Of a stretch of 64,000 nucleotides of DNA, positions 40,462 through 48,264 are shown piece by piece. Made by a program: the position numbers and the translations under genes. This DNA is from CALDTK01 sp965215215 (lineage in GTDB: Bacteria; Bacteroidota; Bacteroidia; Chitinophagales; Saprospiraceae), in NCBI GenBank assembly GCA_965215215.1, contig OZ244043.1, forward strand, positions 3,286,001-3,350,000, written 5' to 3'. The stretch's first letter is position 1; the number at the start of each line of letters is the position of its first letter. The notes beneath the pieces were generated by a model. It did not search any database. It saw only the letters and a program-made list of their open reading frames with translations, and was not told the DNA's origin.

Positions 40462-41808
40462 TTAGATGAGCATCCGTAACGGATTCTCGAGCATCTCCTT
40501 GAGTGTCGTCAGAAACGCCGCACCGGTCGCCCCGTCGACCACGCGGTGATCGCAGGATAGGGTAAGCTTCATTACGTTACCGACGACGATTTCCCCGTCC
40601 TTGACCACCGGACGCTGCTTGATCGTACCCACGGCGAGTATGCAAGCATCGGGCGGATTAATGATGGCCGTAAACTCGGTGATGTCGAACATCCCCAGGT
40701 TGGATATGGTGAACGTATTGCCCTGCATCTGTTGAGGCTGTAGGCGTCGTTCCTTGGCCAGGCCCGCCATTTGCTTGACCTCCTGATCGATCTCGGCGAG
40801 GCCCTTGCGGTCGGCGTGACGGACGACCGGGACGAGTAGACCGTCCTCCACCGCGACGGCAACCCCGATGTTGATGTCGCTATTGACCCGAATCCGGTCA
40901 CCTAGCCAGCTGCTGTTAATCGCCGGATGCTTGCGCAGCGCTTGCGCCGAGGCTTTGAGTACGAGGTCGTTGAAGGAGATCTTTACCTCCGAAACGGTAT
41001 TGAGCTCTTTGCGGTAGGCGATCGCGCCGGTCATGTCGATCTCGATACCGAGGTAGAAGTGGGGGGCCGTAAACTTCGACTCCGCGAGGCGCTTGGCGAT
41101 AACCTTGCGCATCTGCGTGGTCGGTACATCCTTGTAGTTGGCCTCCCCCGGGGTTGCTCCGAGGGTTCCGGCGCTCTTGACGTCTTGGTAGTCCGCGACG
41201 GCAGTGCTCGTTTCCACAGATGCGGGAACGCCGGGCGATTCCGGGGCCTCCGAGCTGCGCTTCGATGTACCGTTGCTGAGGACAGCTTCCACGTCACGTC
41301 GGACAATGCGGCCCCCGTCGCCGGTTCCGGTCAGCGAAGACAGGTCGATACCCGACTCCTTAGCCATGCTGCGCGCGAGCGGACTGGCCTTGGTCCTGTC
41401 GTCTGAACCACCCGTATCCGAAGTAGCTTCCGCTGTCTGTCGTTGGGTAGAAGCTTGCTTCGAGCTAGGCGCGCCCGCAGCATCCTCCGAAGAAGGCGCC
41501 TCCGCCTCGTCGGTCGAATCACTCGCGGCGCCGTTCCCCCCGGCCGCGTCGAGGGCAGCCTGAAAATCTTCTCCTTCCTCGCCGATCACAGCGAGTACGG
41601 AGTTAACCGGAACAGCACCTTCCTCTACGCCGATGTGCAACAGCACACCCTCGTGAAAGCTCTCGAGCTCCATGGTCGCCTTGTCGGTTTCCACTTCGGC
41701 CAGCACGTCGCCGGGCTCAACTTCATCGCCAACTTTCTTTAGCCAGCCCACGATGTTTCCTTCTTCCATCGTGTCGCTCATTCGCGGCATGCGGATGACT
41801 TCAGCCAT
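40462..41808 (-). CDS. pdhC: Pyruvate dehydrogenase complex E2, dihydrolipoyl acetyltransferase
   Basis: A 448-residue E2. An N-terminal lipoyl domain carries the modified lysine K43 in EVETDKATMELES. A flexible linker rich in Ala, Ser and Glu follows (about 90-150), then the peripheral-subunit-binding domain (TKASPLARSMAKESGIDLSSLTGTGDGGRIVRRDVEAVL). The catalytic domain contains MRKVIAKRLAESKFTAPHFYLGIEIDM and the active-site SCDHRVVDGATGAAFL. The enzyme passes acetyl groups to CoA. The N-terminus (VIRMPRMSDTMEEG) fits pyruvate rather than 2-oxoglutarate complexes. E1 and E3 genes are not adjacent. Confidence 0.95.
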   Translation of the reverse strand: MAEVIRMPRMSDTMEEGNIVGWLKKVGDEVEPGDVLAEVETDKATMELESFHEGVLLHIGVEEGAVPVNSVLAVIGEEGEDFQAALDAAGGNGAASDSTDEAEAPSSEDAAGAPSSKQASTQRQTAEATSDTGGSDDRTKASPLARSMAKESGIDLSSLTGTGDGGRIVRRDVEAVLSNGTSKRSSEAPESPGVPASVETSTAVADYQDVKSAGTLGATPGEANYKDVPTTQMRKVIAKRLAESKFTAPHFYLGIEIDMTGAIAYRKELNTVSEVKISFNDLVLKASAQALRKHPAINSSWLGDRIRVNSDINIGVAVAVEDGLLVPVVRHADRKGLAEIDQEVKQMAGLAKERRLQPQQMQGNTFTISNLGMFDITEFTAIINPPDACILAVGTIKQRPVVKDGEIVVGNVMKLTLSCDHRVVDGATGAAFLTTLKEMLENPLRMLI

Positions 41809-42042
41809 TATCCTTCAATCTTGGTATGCGGTAAAGGTGCAAGCTAATCTATCGCCCCGCGGGATAAAAAGCTTCGGTACTGGACGAGACCGGCGGCAGA
41901 GGGGTTAAAAGTGGTGAAGCTTACGCACAACTGGCTCTCGGATAGTTGGCTACGTTCATCAAATGAAGAAGCTGGCCGTTCTTAAAAGGACACCCAATTA
42001 TCTCGGCCGCCCCCTGCCCAACGGCTCTAACTTCACCACTCG

Positions 42043-42663
42043 ATGAACTTCTCCTCGAAACACCTCGAAGGGGCCGTGAACGCATTCGCGGGCCTCCCGG
42101 GCATCGGGCGCAAAACCGCACTTCGCCTCGCGCTCCACCTCCTACAACAACCGGAGGAAACGACGGATCAGTTTACCGAGGCGCTTACCGTGATGCGCAG
42201 AGACGTAAAGTCCTGCGCGCAGTGCCACAACCTGTCCGATGAAGCGCTCTGCGTGATCTGCGCGAATCCTCAACGGGACGAACGCGTGATCTGCGTCGTG
42301 GAAAACGTTCGGCAAGTGATGGCCATCGAGGAGACCGGCCAGTATCGGGGACTCTACCACGTGCTCGGCGGCGTAATCTCGCCGATAGAGGGCGTCGGTC
42401 CGCTCGATCTGCACATCGAGAGTTTGGTCGACCGCGTCAAAGCGGCGGATAGTGATTCGGTCGAAATCATACTCGCGATCTCCCCGACCATCGAAGGCGA
42501 GACAACCTCCTTTTTTATCAGTCGCCAACTGGCCGAGCTCAAGCCCAAGATCTCGACCATCGCCCGCGGCGTCAGCTTCGGGAACGACCTCGAGTACGCC
42601 GACGAACTAACGCTGTCGCGCTCCATCCACGCCCGACTACCTTACACGATGCACGAGGGGTGA
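42043..42663 (+). CDS. recR: Recombination mediator RecR
   Basis: A 206-residue RecR, which with RecO loads RecA at gaps. The helix-hairpin-helix is FAGLPGIGRKTALRLALHLL. The zinc finger CAQCHNLSDEALCVICANPQRD has its four cysteines. The Toprim part shows ICVVENVRQVMAIEETGQYRGLYHVLGGVISPIEGVGP, and the Walker-like end GGxSFGNDLEYADELTLSRS is seen as GVSFGNDLEYADELTLSRSI. Its TGA overlaps the GTG start of the next gene. Confidence 0.97.
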   Translation: MNFSSKHLEGAVNAFAGLPGIGRKTALRLALHLLQQPEETTDQFTEALTVMRRDVKSCAQCHNLSDEALCVICANPQRDERVICVVENVRQVMAIEETGQYRGLYHVLGGVISPIEGVGPLDLHIESLVDRVKAADSDSVEIILAISPTIEGETTSFFISRQLAELKPKISTIARGVSFGNDLEYADELTLSRSIHARLPYTMHEG

Positions 42664-44741
42664 TCCGGGCGCGCGCACATCAACGGAGCGGGGTAGACCT
42701 CTCGATCGTTATCGTTAACTACAACGTCAGGTATTTCCTGGAGCAGTGCCTACAGTCCGTGCGAGTGGCGGCGGACGGACTCCGAGTCGAGATCTTCGTG
42801 GTGGATAACGCGTCGCACGACGACAGCCTGGAGATGCTGGGTGCCTTCCCGGAGGTGCGACTCATTGCCAACGGTCGCAACGTTGGTTTTGCAGCAGCAA
42901 ACAACCAGGCCATCCGGGAAGCGCGGGGCCGGTACGTGCTGTTGCTGAACCCCGATACACTCGTACCGGAAGATTGCCTGCGCGCCTGTCTGGCGTACGC
43001 CGATGCCCACCCGAACGTAGGCGCGCTCGGCGTCCCGATGTACGACGGCGCGGGTCAGTTCTTGCCCGAAAGCAAGCGAGGCTTTCCCTCGCCTTGGGTA
43101 AGCTTCGCTAAAATGAGCGGACTCTCCAAGCTAGCACCTCGCTCTAGTCAGCTCAACGGATACTACGCGGGTCACCTCGCGCAGGGGGAGACGAACACGA
43201 TCGACGTGCTCGCCGGTGCATTCATGTGGCTACGGGCCGAGGCGCTCGCCCGGGCCGGCGGCGGACTCGACGAAGACTATTTCATGTACGGAGAGGATAT
43301 AGACCTCTCTTACCTGATCCAGCGGGCCGGTTACGACAACGTCTACTTCGCCGACGCGTCGATAATCCATTACAAAGGGGAGAGTACCCGCAAGCGCTCG
43401 CTCGGCTACGTACGTACCTTCTACCGGGCGATGGATCTGTTTGCCGGTAAGCACCTACGCGGCCCAATGTCGGGCGCCTACCGGGCTACACTACGCTCGG
43501 CGATCTACCTGCGGGCGGCGCTCGCGGTATCCACGAATGTCCTTGCCGCCCTGGCCGTCGTCATCCTCGACGCCGTCGCCGTAGGCGCGGTGGCCCTGGC
43601 CGCGAAGTGGGCCTGGGCGCGCTATTATTTCGATTCGCCGGATTGGTTCCAGCCGGAGTTCGATTCCATCAACGTACCCATTTACACGGCCACTATGCTG
43701 CTCGGGGTAGCACTCGCGGGAGGTTACGACAAACCCTACCGGTTTGGCGCTGCGCTGCGCGGGGTAGCGCTCGGGACGGTCGTCACGCTGATCACTTACG
43801 CCCTGCTGCCCACGGGTTTGCGCAGCAGTCGGGCGGTCGTTTTGCTTACCGGACTGGGGGCGGGGTTGTTGGTGCCCGCTATCCGCTACCTCTGGTCGCT
43901 GCTGCGGCCGACGCAGGTGTCCATGAGCTTGCAGCGGCGCAACACGGGGCGCCGGCTGGTCGTCGTCGGCTCCAACGACGAGGTCGAACGCGTGCTCGCA
44001 CTACTCGCACGGGCCGGGGTGGCACGCGAGTTTATCGGTCGCCTCGCGCCCAAGTTCGCCCTGGGCGTGGGAGACGACCTGGGGGTAGTTAGCGATCTAG
44101 CGGAGGTGGCGCGCGCCTACCGACTCGACGAGGTCATCTTTTGCACGCGCGATGTCCCCATCTCGACCACGCTGTACTGGATGCGGCACTTCGGGACCCG
44201 AGTAGACTGCCGGACCGTAGCCGATCGCGCGCAGGCGATCGTCGGGTCGCCTTCGAGTGGTGCGCCCGGCGAGCTGTACACCGTCGGGGTTCGCTACGAG
44301 ATACTGCTTCCCCGGCGCCGGCGTCAGAAGCGTTTGCTCGACTGGGGCGTCGCCCTGTCGAGCCTGCTGTTGTGGCCTATCCTAGCGCTCTTCGTCGAAC
44401 AGCCGTTCGGGTTGTTACGCAACGCGGTGAGCGTGCTGCTCGGCGCGGTGAGTTGGGTGGGCTACGCTGACGGGACTCTGGACAGCGTGCTGCCTTCCCT
44501 ACGACCGTCGGTGCTGAGCGCAGCTCCCCCCGCATCGCTGGGTCCGGCGGCCGCTCGCTTGAATCAACTTTACGCGCGCCTCTACCGCCCCGCGGAAGAC
44601 GTACACATCTTGCGGGCCCGGTGGCGGCAGCTCGGCCGACGCCCCACGGTTATCGCGCGGCTCGCACCGAGTCGCTGGCCCCACTGGGCCGCGGCCGCCG
44701 ACCCGACGAACGCCGCCTACTCCGATGCCCATGCCGCCTAA
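42660..44741 (+). CDS. Fused GT2 glycosyltransferase and degenerate polyprenyl-phosphate sugar transferase
   Basis: A 693-residue protein with a GTG start overlapping the recR stop (GTGA). Residues 1-270 form a GT2 domain (VDLSIVIVNYNVRYFLEQCLQSV, VDNASHDDS, NVGFAAANNQAIREARGRYVLLLNPDT, GLDEDYFMYGEDIDLSYLIQRAGY). Several membrane helices follow (about 275-410). Next is a Rossmann domain like the N-terminal part of CapD/WbaP proteins (RRLVVVGSNDEVERVLALLARAG). The end resembles a bacterial sugar transferase start (KRLLDWGVALSSLLLWPILALFV) without its catalytic section. Probably makes cell-surface glycans at the inner membrane. The family occurs in Bacteroidota; acceptor and sugar are unknown. 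Confidence 0.82.
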   Translation: MIRARAHQRSGVDLSIVIVNYNVRYFLEQCLQSVRVAADGLRVEIFVVDNASHDDSLEMLGAFPEVRLIANGRNVGFAAANNQAIREARGRYVLLLNPDTLVPEDCLRACLAYADAHPNVGALGVPMYDGAGQFLPESKRGFPSPWVSFAKMSGLSKLAPRSSQLNGYYAGHLAQGETNTIDVLAGAFMWLRAEALARAGGGLDEDYFMYGEDIDLSYLIQRAGYDNVYFADASIIHYKGESTRKRSLGYVRTFYRAMDLFAGKHLRGPMSGAYRATLRSAIYLRAALAVSTNVLAALAVVILDAVAVGAVALAAKWAWARYYFDSPDWFQPEFDSINVPIYTATMLLGVALAGGYDKPYRFGAALRGVALGTVVTLITYALLPTGLRSSRAVVLLTGLGAGLLVPAIRYLWSLLRPTQVSMSLQRRNTGRRLVVVGSNDEVERVLALLARAGVAREFIGRLAPKFALGVGDDLGVVSDLAEVARAYRLDEVIFCTRDVPISTTLYWMRHFGTRVDCRTVADRAQAIVGSPSSGAPGELYTVGVRYEILLPRRRRQKRLLDWGVALSSLLLWPILALFVEQPFGLLRNAVSVLLGAVSWVGYADGTLDSVLPSLRPSVLSAAPPASLGPAAARLNQLYARLYRPAEDVHILRARWRQLGRRPTVIARLAPSRWPHWAAAADPTNAAYSDAHAA

Positions 44742-45942
44742 CCCCGTTCTTCCCGCTACTGAACTCCGGTCCGCCGCCGAGCGGCTTTCGCCAAAACTCG
44801 TCGAGTGGCGCAGACACCTTCACGCACATCCGGAGCTGTCGTTTCGCGAGTTCAATACCGCCAACTTCGTAGTGGAGCAACTGCGCGAGGCTGGTTTTAC
44901 GGCAGTGAAAACGGTGGCGGAAACGGGGGTTTTAGTTACCGTCGAAGGGGCGTTCGACGGACCGTGTATCGCGATCCGCGGGGACATGGACGCCCTACCC
45001 ATCCAGGAGGTAGCGGGCAGGCCGTACGGCTCACGGGTAGCGGGGGTCATGCACGCCTGCGGCCACGACGTACACACCGTCTGCGCGCTCGGGGCCGCGA
45101 TGTTGCTGCGCGAACGCCGCGGCGAACTGCGGGGCACGTACCGCATCATCTTCCAGCCCGGCGAAGAGCTGTTGCCGGGTGGGGCCACCGAGGTGATTGC
45201 CGCCGGCGGACTCGAAAATCCGACCGTGGACCGTATCGTCGGACTTCACGTTGCGCCCGATTTAGCCGTCGGTACCTTCGGGGTACGCGAAGGCGCCTAC
45301 ATGGCGAGTGCGGACGAAATCTACCTAAGCTTACTCGGCGACGGTGGCCACGCGGCCCTCGCCAACGAGCACGTCGACTTGATCGCCACCGCCGCTCAGC
45401 TCATTGCCGGATTACAGCAAGTCGTGAGCCGGAAGGCGCCCCCCGGCACGCCCTCCGTACTCTCCTTCGGTCGCGTCAATTCCGTAGGGGGGGCCACAAA
45501 TGTGCTCACGGCAAAACTCGACCTGGCCGGTACGTTTAGGACGTACCAGGAGGACTGGAGGCACGAAGCCCACCGGTGGATCCGCCGGATCTGCGAACAC
45601 ACGGCCGCTGCGTTCGGGGCTGCGTTGGAACTCGACCTACGCCTCGGCTATCCCGCCCTCAGCAACGACCCAACCACCACCCGAGTCGTGCGCGAGGCGT
45701 TGCAGGAACTCGTCGGTAACGCCGACGATGTGCTAGAACTGGACATACGACCTACCGCCGAGGACTTCGCGTGGTACTTACAACGGGTACCGGGCTGCTT
45801 CTTTCGCCTCGGCGTACGCAACGAAGCGGCCGGCATAACCGCGGGGGTTCATACCTCCGAATTCGACGTAGACGAACGCTGCCTCGCCCTCGGGGCCGCT
45901 GGATTGGCGACAGCTGCAATCCGGCTAACCGGCGCGGATTGA
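44725..45942 (+). CDS. M20 family amidohydrolase
   Basis: 405 residues of the M20D amidohydrolase/carboxypeptidase family (hippurate, N-acetyl-amino-acid and IAA-amino-acid hydrolases). Landmarks: WRRHLHAHPELSFREFNTANFV, IAIRGDMDALPIQE, the metal-binding MHACGHDVHTVCALGAAMLL, the catalytic glutamates in FQPGEELLPGGA, GLHVAPDLAVGTFGVREG, and the C-terminal metal region TAEDFAWYLQRVPGCFFRLG. No signal peptide, so cytoplasmic. It overlaps the preceding glycosyltransferase gene by 17 bases; an ATG two codons later would reduce this to 11. The natural substrate cannot be read from the sequence. Confidence 0.93.
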   Translation: MPMPPNPVLPATELRSAAERLSPKLVEWRRHLHAHPELSFREFNTANFVVEQLREAGFTAVKTVAETGVLVTVEGAFDGPCIAIRGDMDALPIQEVAGRPYGSRVAGVMHACGHDVHTVCALGAAMLLRERRGELRGTYRIIFQPGEELLPGGATEVIAAGGLENPTVDRIVGLHVAPDLAVGTFGVREGAYMASADEIYLSLLGDGGHAALANEHVDLIATAAQLIAGLQQVVSRKAPPGTPSVLSFGRVNSVGGATNVLTAKLDLAGTFRTYQEDWRHEAHRWIRRICEHTAAAFGAALELDLRLGYPALSNDPTTTRVVREALQELVGNADDVLELDIRPTAEDFAWYLQRVPGCFFRLGVRNEAAGITAGVHTSEFDVDERCLALGAAGLATAAIRLTGAD

Positions 45943-46059
45943 GCTTACCGTAAAGGCGCATTCCAAGGGAATTCCGGACAGACAAATTCTTAATCCACCC
46001 GAACGTAAGTCGGAGAGCTCCCGTATACGTGGGCTACGGACCTCAAACGGCAAGGCGGC

Positions 46060-46076
46060 TTGGCGCAAAATTTGCA
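46060..46076 (+). promoter_or_regulatory. Sigma-54 (-24/-12) promoter of the sigma-54 activator gene
   Basis: TTGGCGCAAAATTTGCA matches the sigma-54 consensus at 11 of 13 defined positions. GG at 46062-46063 and GC at 46074-46075 are separated by exactly ten bases. A start near 46087 gives a leader of about 42 bases to the ATG at 46129. The spacer also holds GGAATTCC and GTATAC palindromes upstream, whose role is unknown. The arrangement suggests self-activation. Confidence 0.7.
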
Positions 46077-46128
46077 TGTATTGCCTCACGCACTAATGCG
46101 TAAGCCCTAAGCTTTTAACACTCTACGC

Positions 46129-47403
46129 ATGCCAGCAAAAATACTAATCGTCGACGATGAGCCGAGCATCCGCCGGACCTTGCGAGAGATTCTTCAGTTT
46201 GAGAAGTACAAGGTGGAAGAAGCTTCCAACGGATTGGAAGCGTTGACGAAGCTGAAGGGAACCAAGTTCGATGTCGTGATTTGCGACATCAAGATGCCCA
46301 AGATGGACGGCATGGAGGCTCTCGAGCGCTTCCAGATCCTCAGCCCGGATACGCCGGTCGTTATGATCTCGGGGCACGCCAACATCGACACCGCCGTCGA
46401 GGCGGTGAAGAAGGGTGCCTTCGACTTCATCTCGAAGCCGCCGGACCTCAACCGCATGCTCATCACCATCCGCAACGCGATGGATAAGTCGTGCCTGATC
46501 AAGGACAGTAAGGCACTGGCCGTCAAGGTGAATCGGTACAAAACGCAGGAGATCATCGGGGAGAGCCAGGGGATCGCCAAGATTAAGCAGACCATCGATG
46601 TGGTCGCCCCTATAGATGCGCGCGTACTCGTTACGGGCGAAAACGGTACCGGGAAGGAGCTCGTCGCCCGTTGGGTGCACGAGAAGAGCCCTCGGGCCAA
46701 GCACCAGATCGTGGAGGTCAACTGCGCGGCTATCCCCGCGGAGCTGATCGAGTCCGAGCTGTTCGGTCACGAGAAAGGAGCCTTCACGAGCGCGCACAAA
46801 CAGCGGATCGGGAAGTTCGAGCAGGCCAACGGGGGCACGCTCTTCCTCGATGAGATCGGCGACATGTCGCTGTCCGCTCAGGCTAAGGTGCTGCGAGCGC
46901 TGCAGGAGAGCCGCATTACCCGCGTCGGTGGCGATAAGGAGATCCGGGTCGACGTACGCGTGATCGCCGCTACCAACAAGGATCTACGCAAGGAGATAAA
47001 CGAGCACCGGTTTCGGGAAGACCTTTACCACCGGCTCGCCGTGATCCCGATCCACGTACCCCCGCTCCGGGAGCGAGCCGAGGATATCCCGCTGCTCGTC
47101 GACTACTTCATCCGGCAAATTTGCTCGGACTACGGTACCAAGACGAAGGGCGTGAAACCTGACGCGATGGAAGCGCTGCGGGGATTGCCGTGGACCGGTA
47201 ATATTCGCGAGCTACGCAACGTTGTGGAGCGTTTGATTATCCTGAGTAGCGACGACATCGTTTTGGGCGACGTGCAGCAATTCGTTGCCCCTGCCCAGGG
47301 TCCGCCCAACGGTAGGATCAAGGATATCTTCGGTAAGTTTGATGACGTCAAAGAGCTACACAAGTTCATTGACGAAGAGTACGTGAATTTTAAGAACAAT
47401 TGA
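46129..47403 (+). CDS. Sigma-54-dependent response regulator lacking the Fis-type DNA-binding domain
   Basis: 424 residues. The receiver domain (1-120) has Asp53 in VVICDIKMPKMDG and Lys104. The AAA+ sigma-54 interaction domain has Walker A GENGTGKE (170-177), the sigma-contacting loop GAFTSA (217-222), Walker B TLFLDEIGD (about 237-245) and the arginine finger region EDLYHRLAVIPIHVPPLRER. NtrC/NtrX-type relatives continue into a helix-turn-helix of about 45 residues. Here the protein ends at ELHKFIDEEYVNFKNN, exactly before it, and a terminator follows, so this is not a visible frameshift. It probably activates sigma-54 promoters without its own DNA site, like FlgR. Partner kinase unknown; the NtrY-like kinase in this window is a candidate. 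Confidence 0.93.
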   Translation: MPAKILIVDDEPSIRRTLREILQFEKYKVEEASNGLEALTKLKGTKFDVVICDIKMPKMDGMEALERFQILSPDTPVVMISGHANIDTAVEAVKKGAFDFISKPPDLNRMLITIRNAMDKSCLIKDSKALAVKVNRYKTQEIIGESQGIAKIKQTIDVVAPIDARVLVTGENGTGKELVARWVHEKSPRAKHQIVEVNCAAIPAELIESELFGHEKGAFTSAHKQRIGKFEQANGGTLFLDEIGDMSLSAQAKVLRALQESRITRVGGDKEIRVDVRVIAATNKDLRKEINEHRFREDLYHRLAVIPIHVPPLRERAEDIPLLVDYFIRQICSDYGTKTKGVKPDAMEALRGLPWTGNIRELRNVVERLIILSSDDIVLGDVQQFVAPAQGPPNGRIKDIFGKFDDVKELHKFIDEEYVNFKNN

Positions 47404-47431
47404 GCTAGTCCTCCGATAGGTCCGTTACGCC

Positions 47432-47470
47432 GCGAGCCCCCCGTCGTTACAGAGGCGACAGGGGGCTCGC
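47432..47470 (+). terminator. Terminator after the sigma-54 activator gene
   Basis: GCGAGCCCCC (47432-47441) pairs with GGGGGCTCGC (47461-47470), extended by CGTCG/CGAC with one bulged A. No T tract follows. It ends the activator transcript 29 bases past the stop codon. Confidence 0.65.
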
Positions 47471-47522
47471 CCGCGCACGCCGCCCGGCCTCTCGCCTGCG
47501 CCGGCTCGCCCAACCAACTGTT

Positions 47523-48245
47523 ATGACTGATCAGACCATGCCTACCCCGGCGCGCCACCCCATGAAGCAGTGGAACCGCATCAAGGGTGAGAACTCCTGG
47601 ACGATGTTCAAGGTGATCGCCGAGTTCGTGGACGGCTTCGAGACGATGAACCGGATGGGACCGTGTGTTTCGATTTTTGGATCGGCACGTACCAAACCGA
47701 CCAACCCGTACTACAAGCAAGCCGTTGAGGTAGCCCGGCACCTCACCGAAGCGGGCTTCGGCGTGATCACCGGCGGCGGACCCGGGATCATGGAGGCCGG
47801 CAACAAGGGAGCCGCGTTGTACGGTGGACTTTCGGTCGGACTCAACATCGACCTGCCGTTCGAGCAGAGCAACAACCAGTACATCGATCCGGACAAGAAC
47901 CTGAACCACCGCTATTTTTTCGTGCGCAAGGTGATGTTCGTCAAGTACGCGCAGGCGTTCGTCGTGCTGCCGGGTGGCTTCGGTACGCTCGACGAACTGT
48001 TCGAGGTACTCACGCTCATCCAGACGGGAAAAATCACCAAAGTACCCGTTGTACTCATGGGGGTCTCCTTTTGGTCCGGTCTGCTCGACTGGATCAAAGG
48101 CACGATGCTTGCGGAGGGCAACATCGGCGAAGCCGATCTGAAACTGCTGCCGCTCACCGATGATCCGGCTGAAGCCGTTGGTATCGTCAACGATTACTAC
48201 GCCAACAAGGACGAAGGGGAACTCTCCCCGAACTACGAGCTCTAA
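47523..48245 (+). CDS. LOG-family protein (TIGR00730), cytokinin riboside 5'-monophosphate phosphoribohydrolase-like
   Basis: 240 residues of the lysine-decarboxylase-like/LOG fold. The two diagnostic motifs are GVITGGGPGIMEAGNKGA and VVLPGGFGTLDELFEVLTLIQTGK. LOG enzymes cleave ribose 5-phosphate from nucleoside monophosphates; many bacterial members act on AMP or cytokinin nucleotides. The N-terminal 45 residues before VSIFGSARTKPTNPYY form a helical lead seen in the long bacterial subgroup. Stands alone between a terminator and a convergent porin gene. Confidence 0.9.
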   Translation: MTDQTMPTPARHPMKQWNRIKGENSWTMFKVIAEFVDGFETMNRMGPCVSIFGSARTKPTNPYYKQAVEVARHLTEAGFGVITGGGPGIMEAGNKGAALYGGLSVGLNIDLPFEQSNNQYIDPDKNLNHRYFFVRKVMFVKYAQAFVVLPGGFGTLDELFEVLTLIQTGKITKVPVVLMGVSFWSGLLDWIKGTMLAEGNIGEADLKLLPLTDDPAEAVGIVNDYYANKDEGELSPNYEL

Positions 48246-48264
48246 ACAGCGGCCGTACCGTGGC

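Noticed and set aside
46129..47523. A frameshift hiding the HTH of the sigma-54 activator
   Set aside because: The bases after the stop code for nothing like an HTH in any frame and quickly reach a terminator hairpin, so a real domain loss is more likely than a single-base error.
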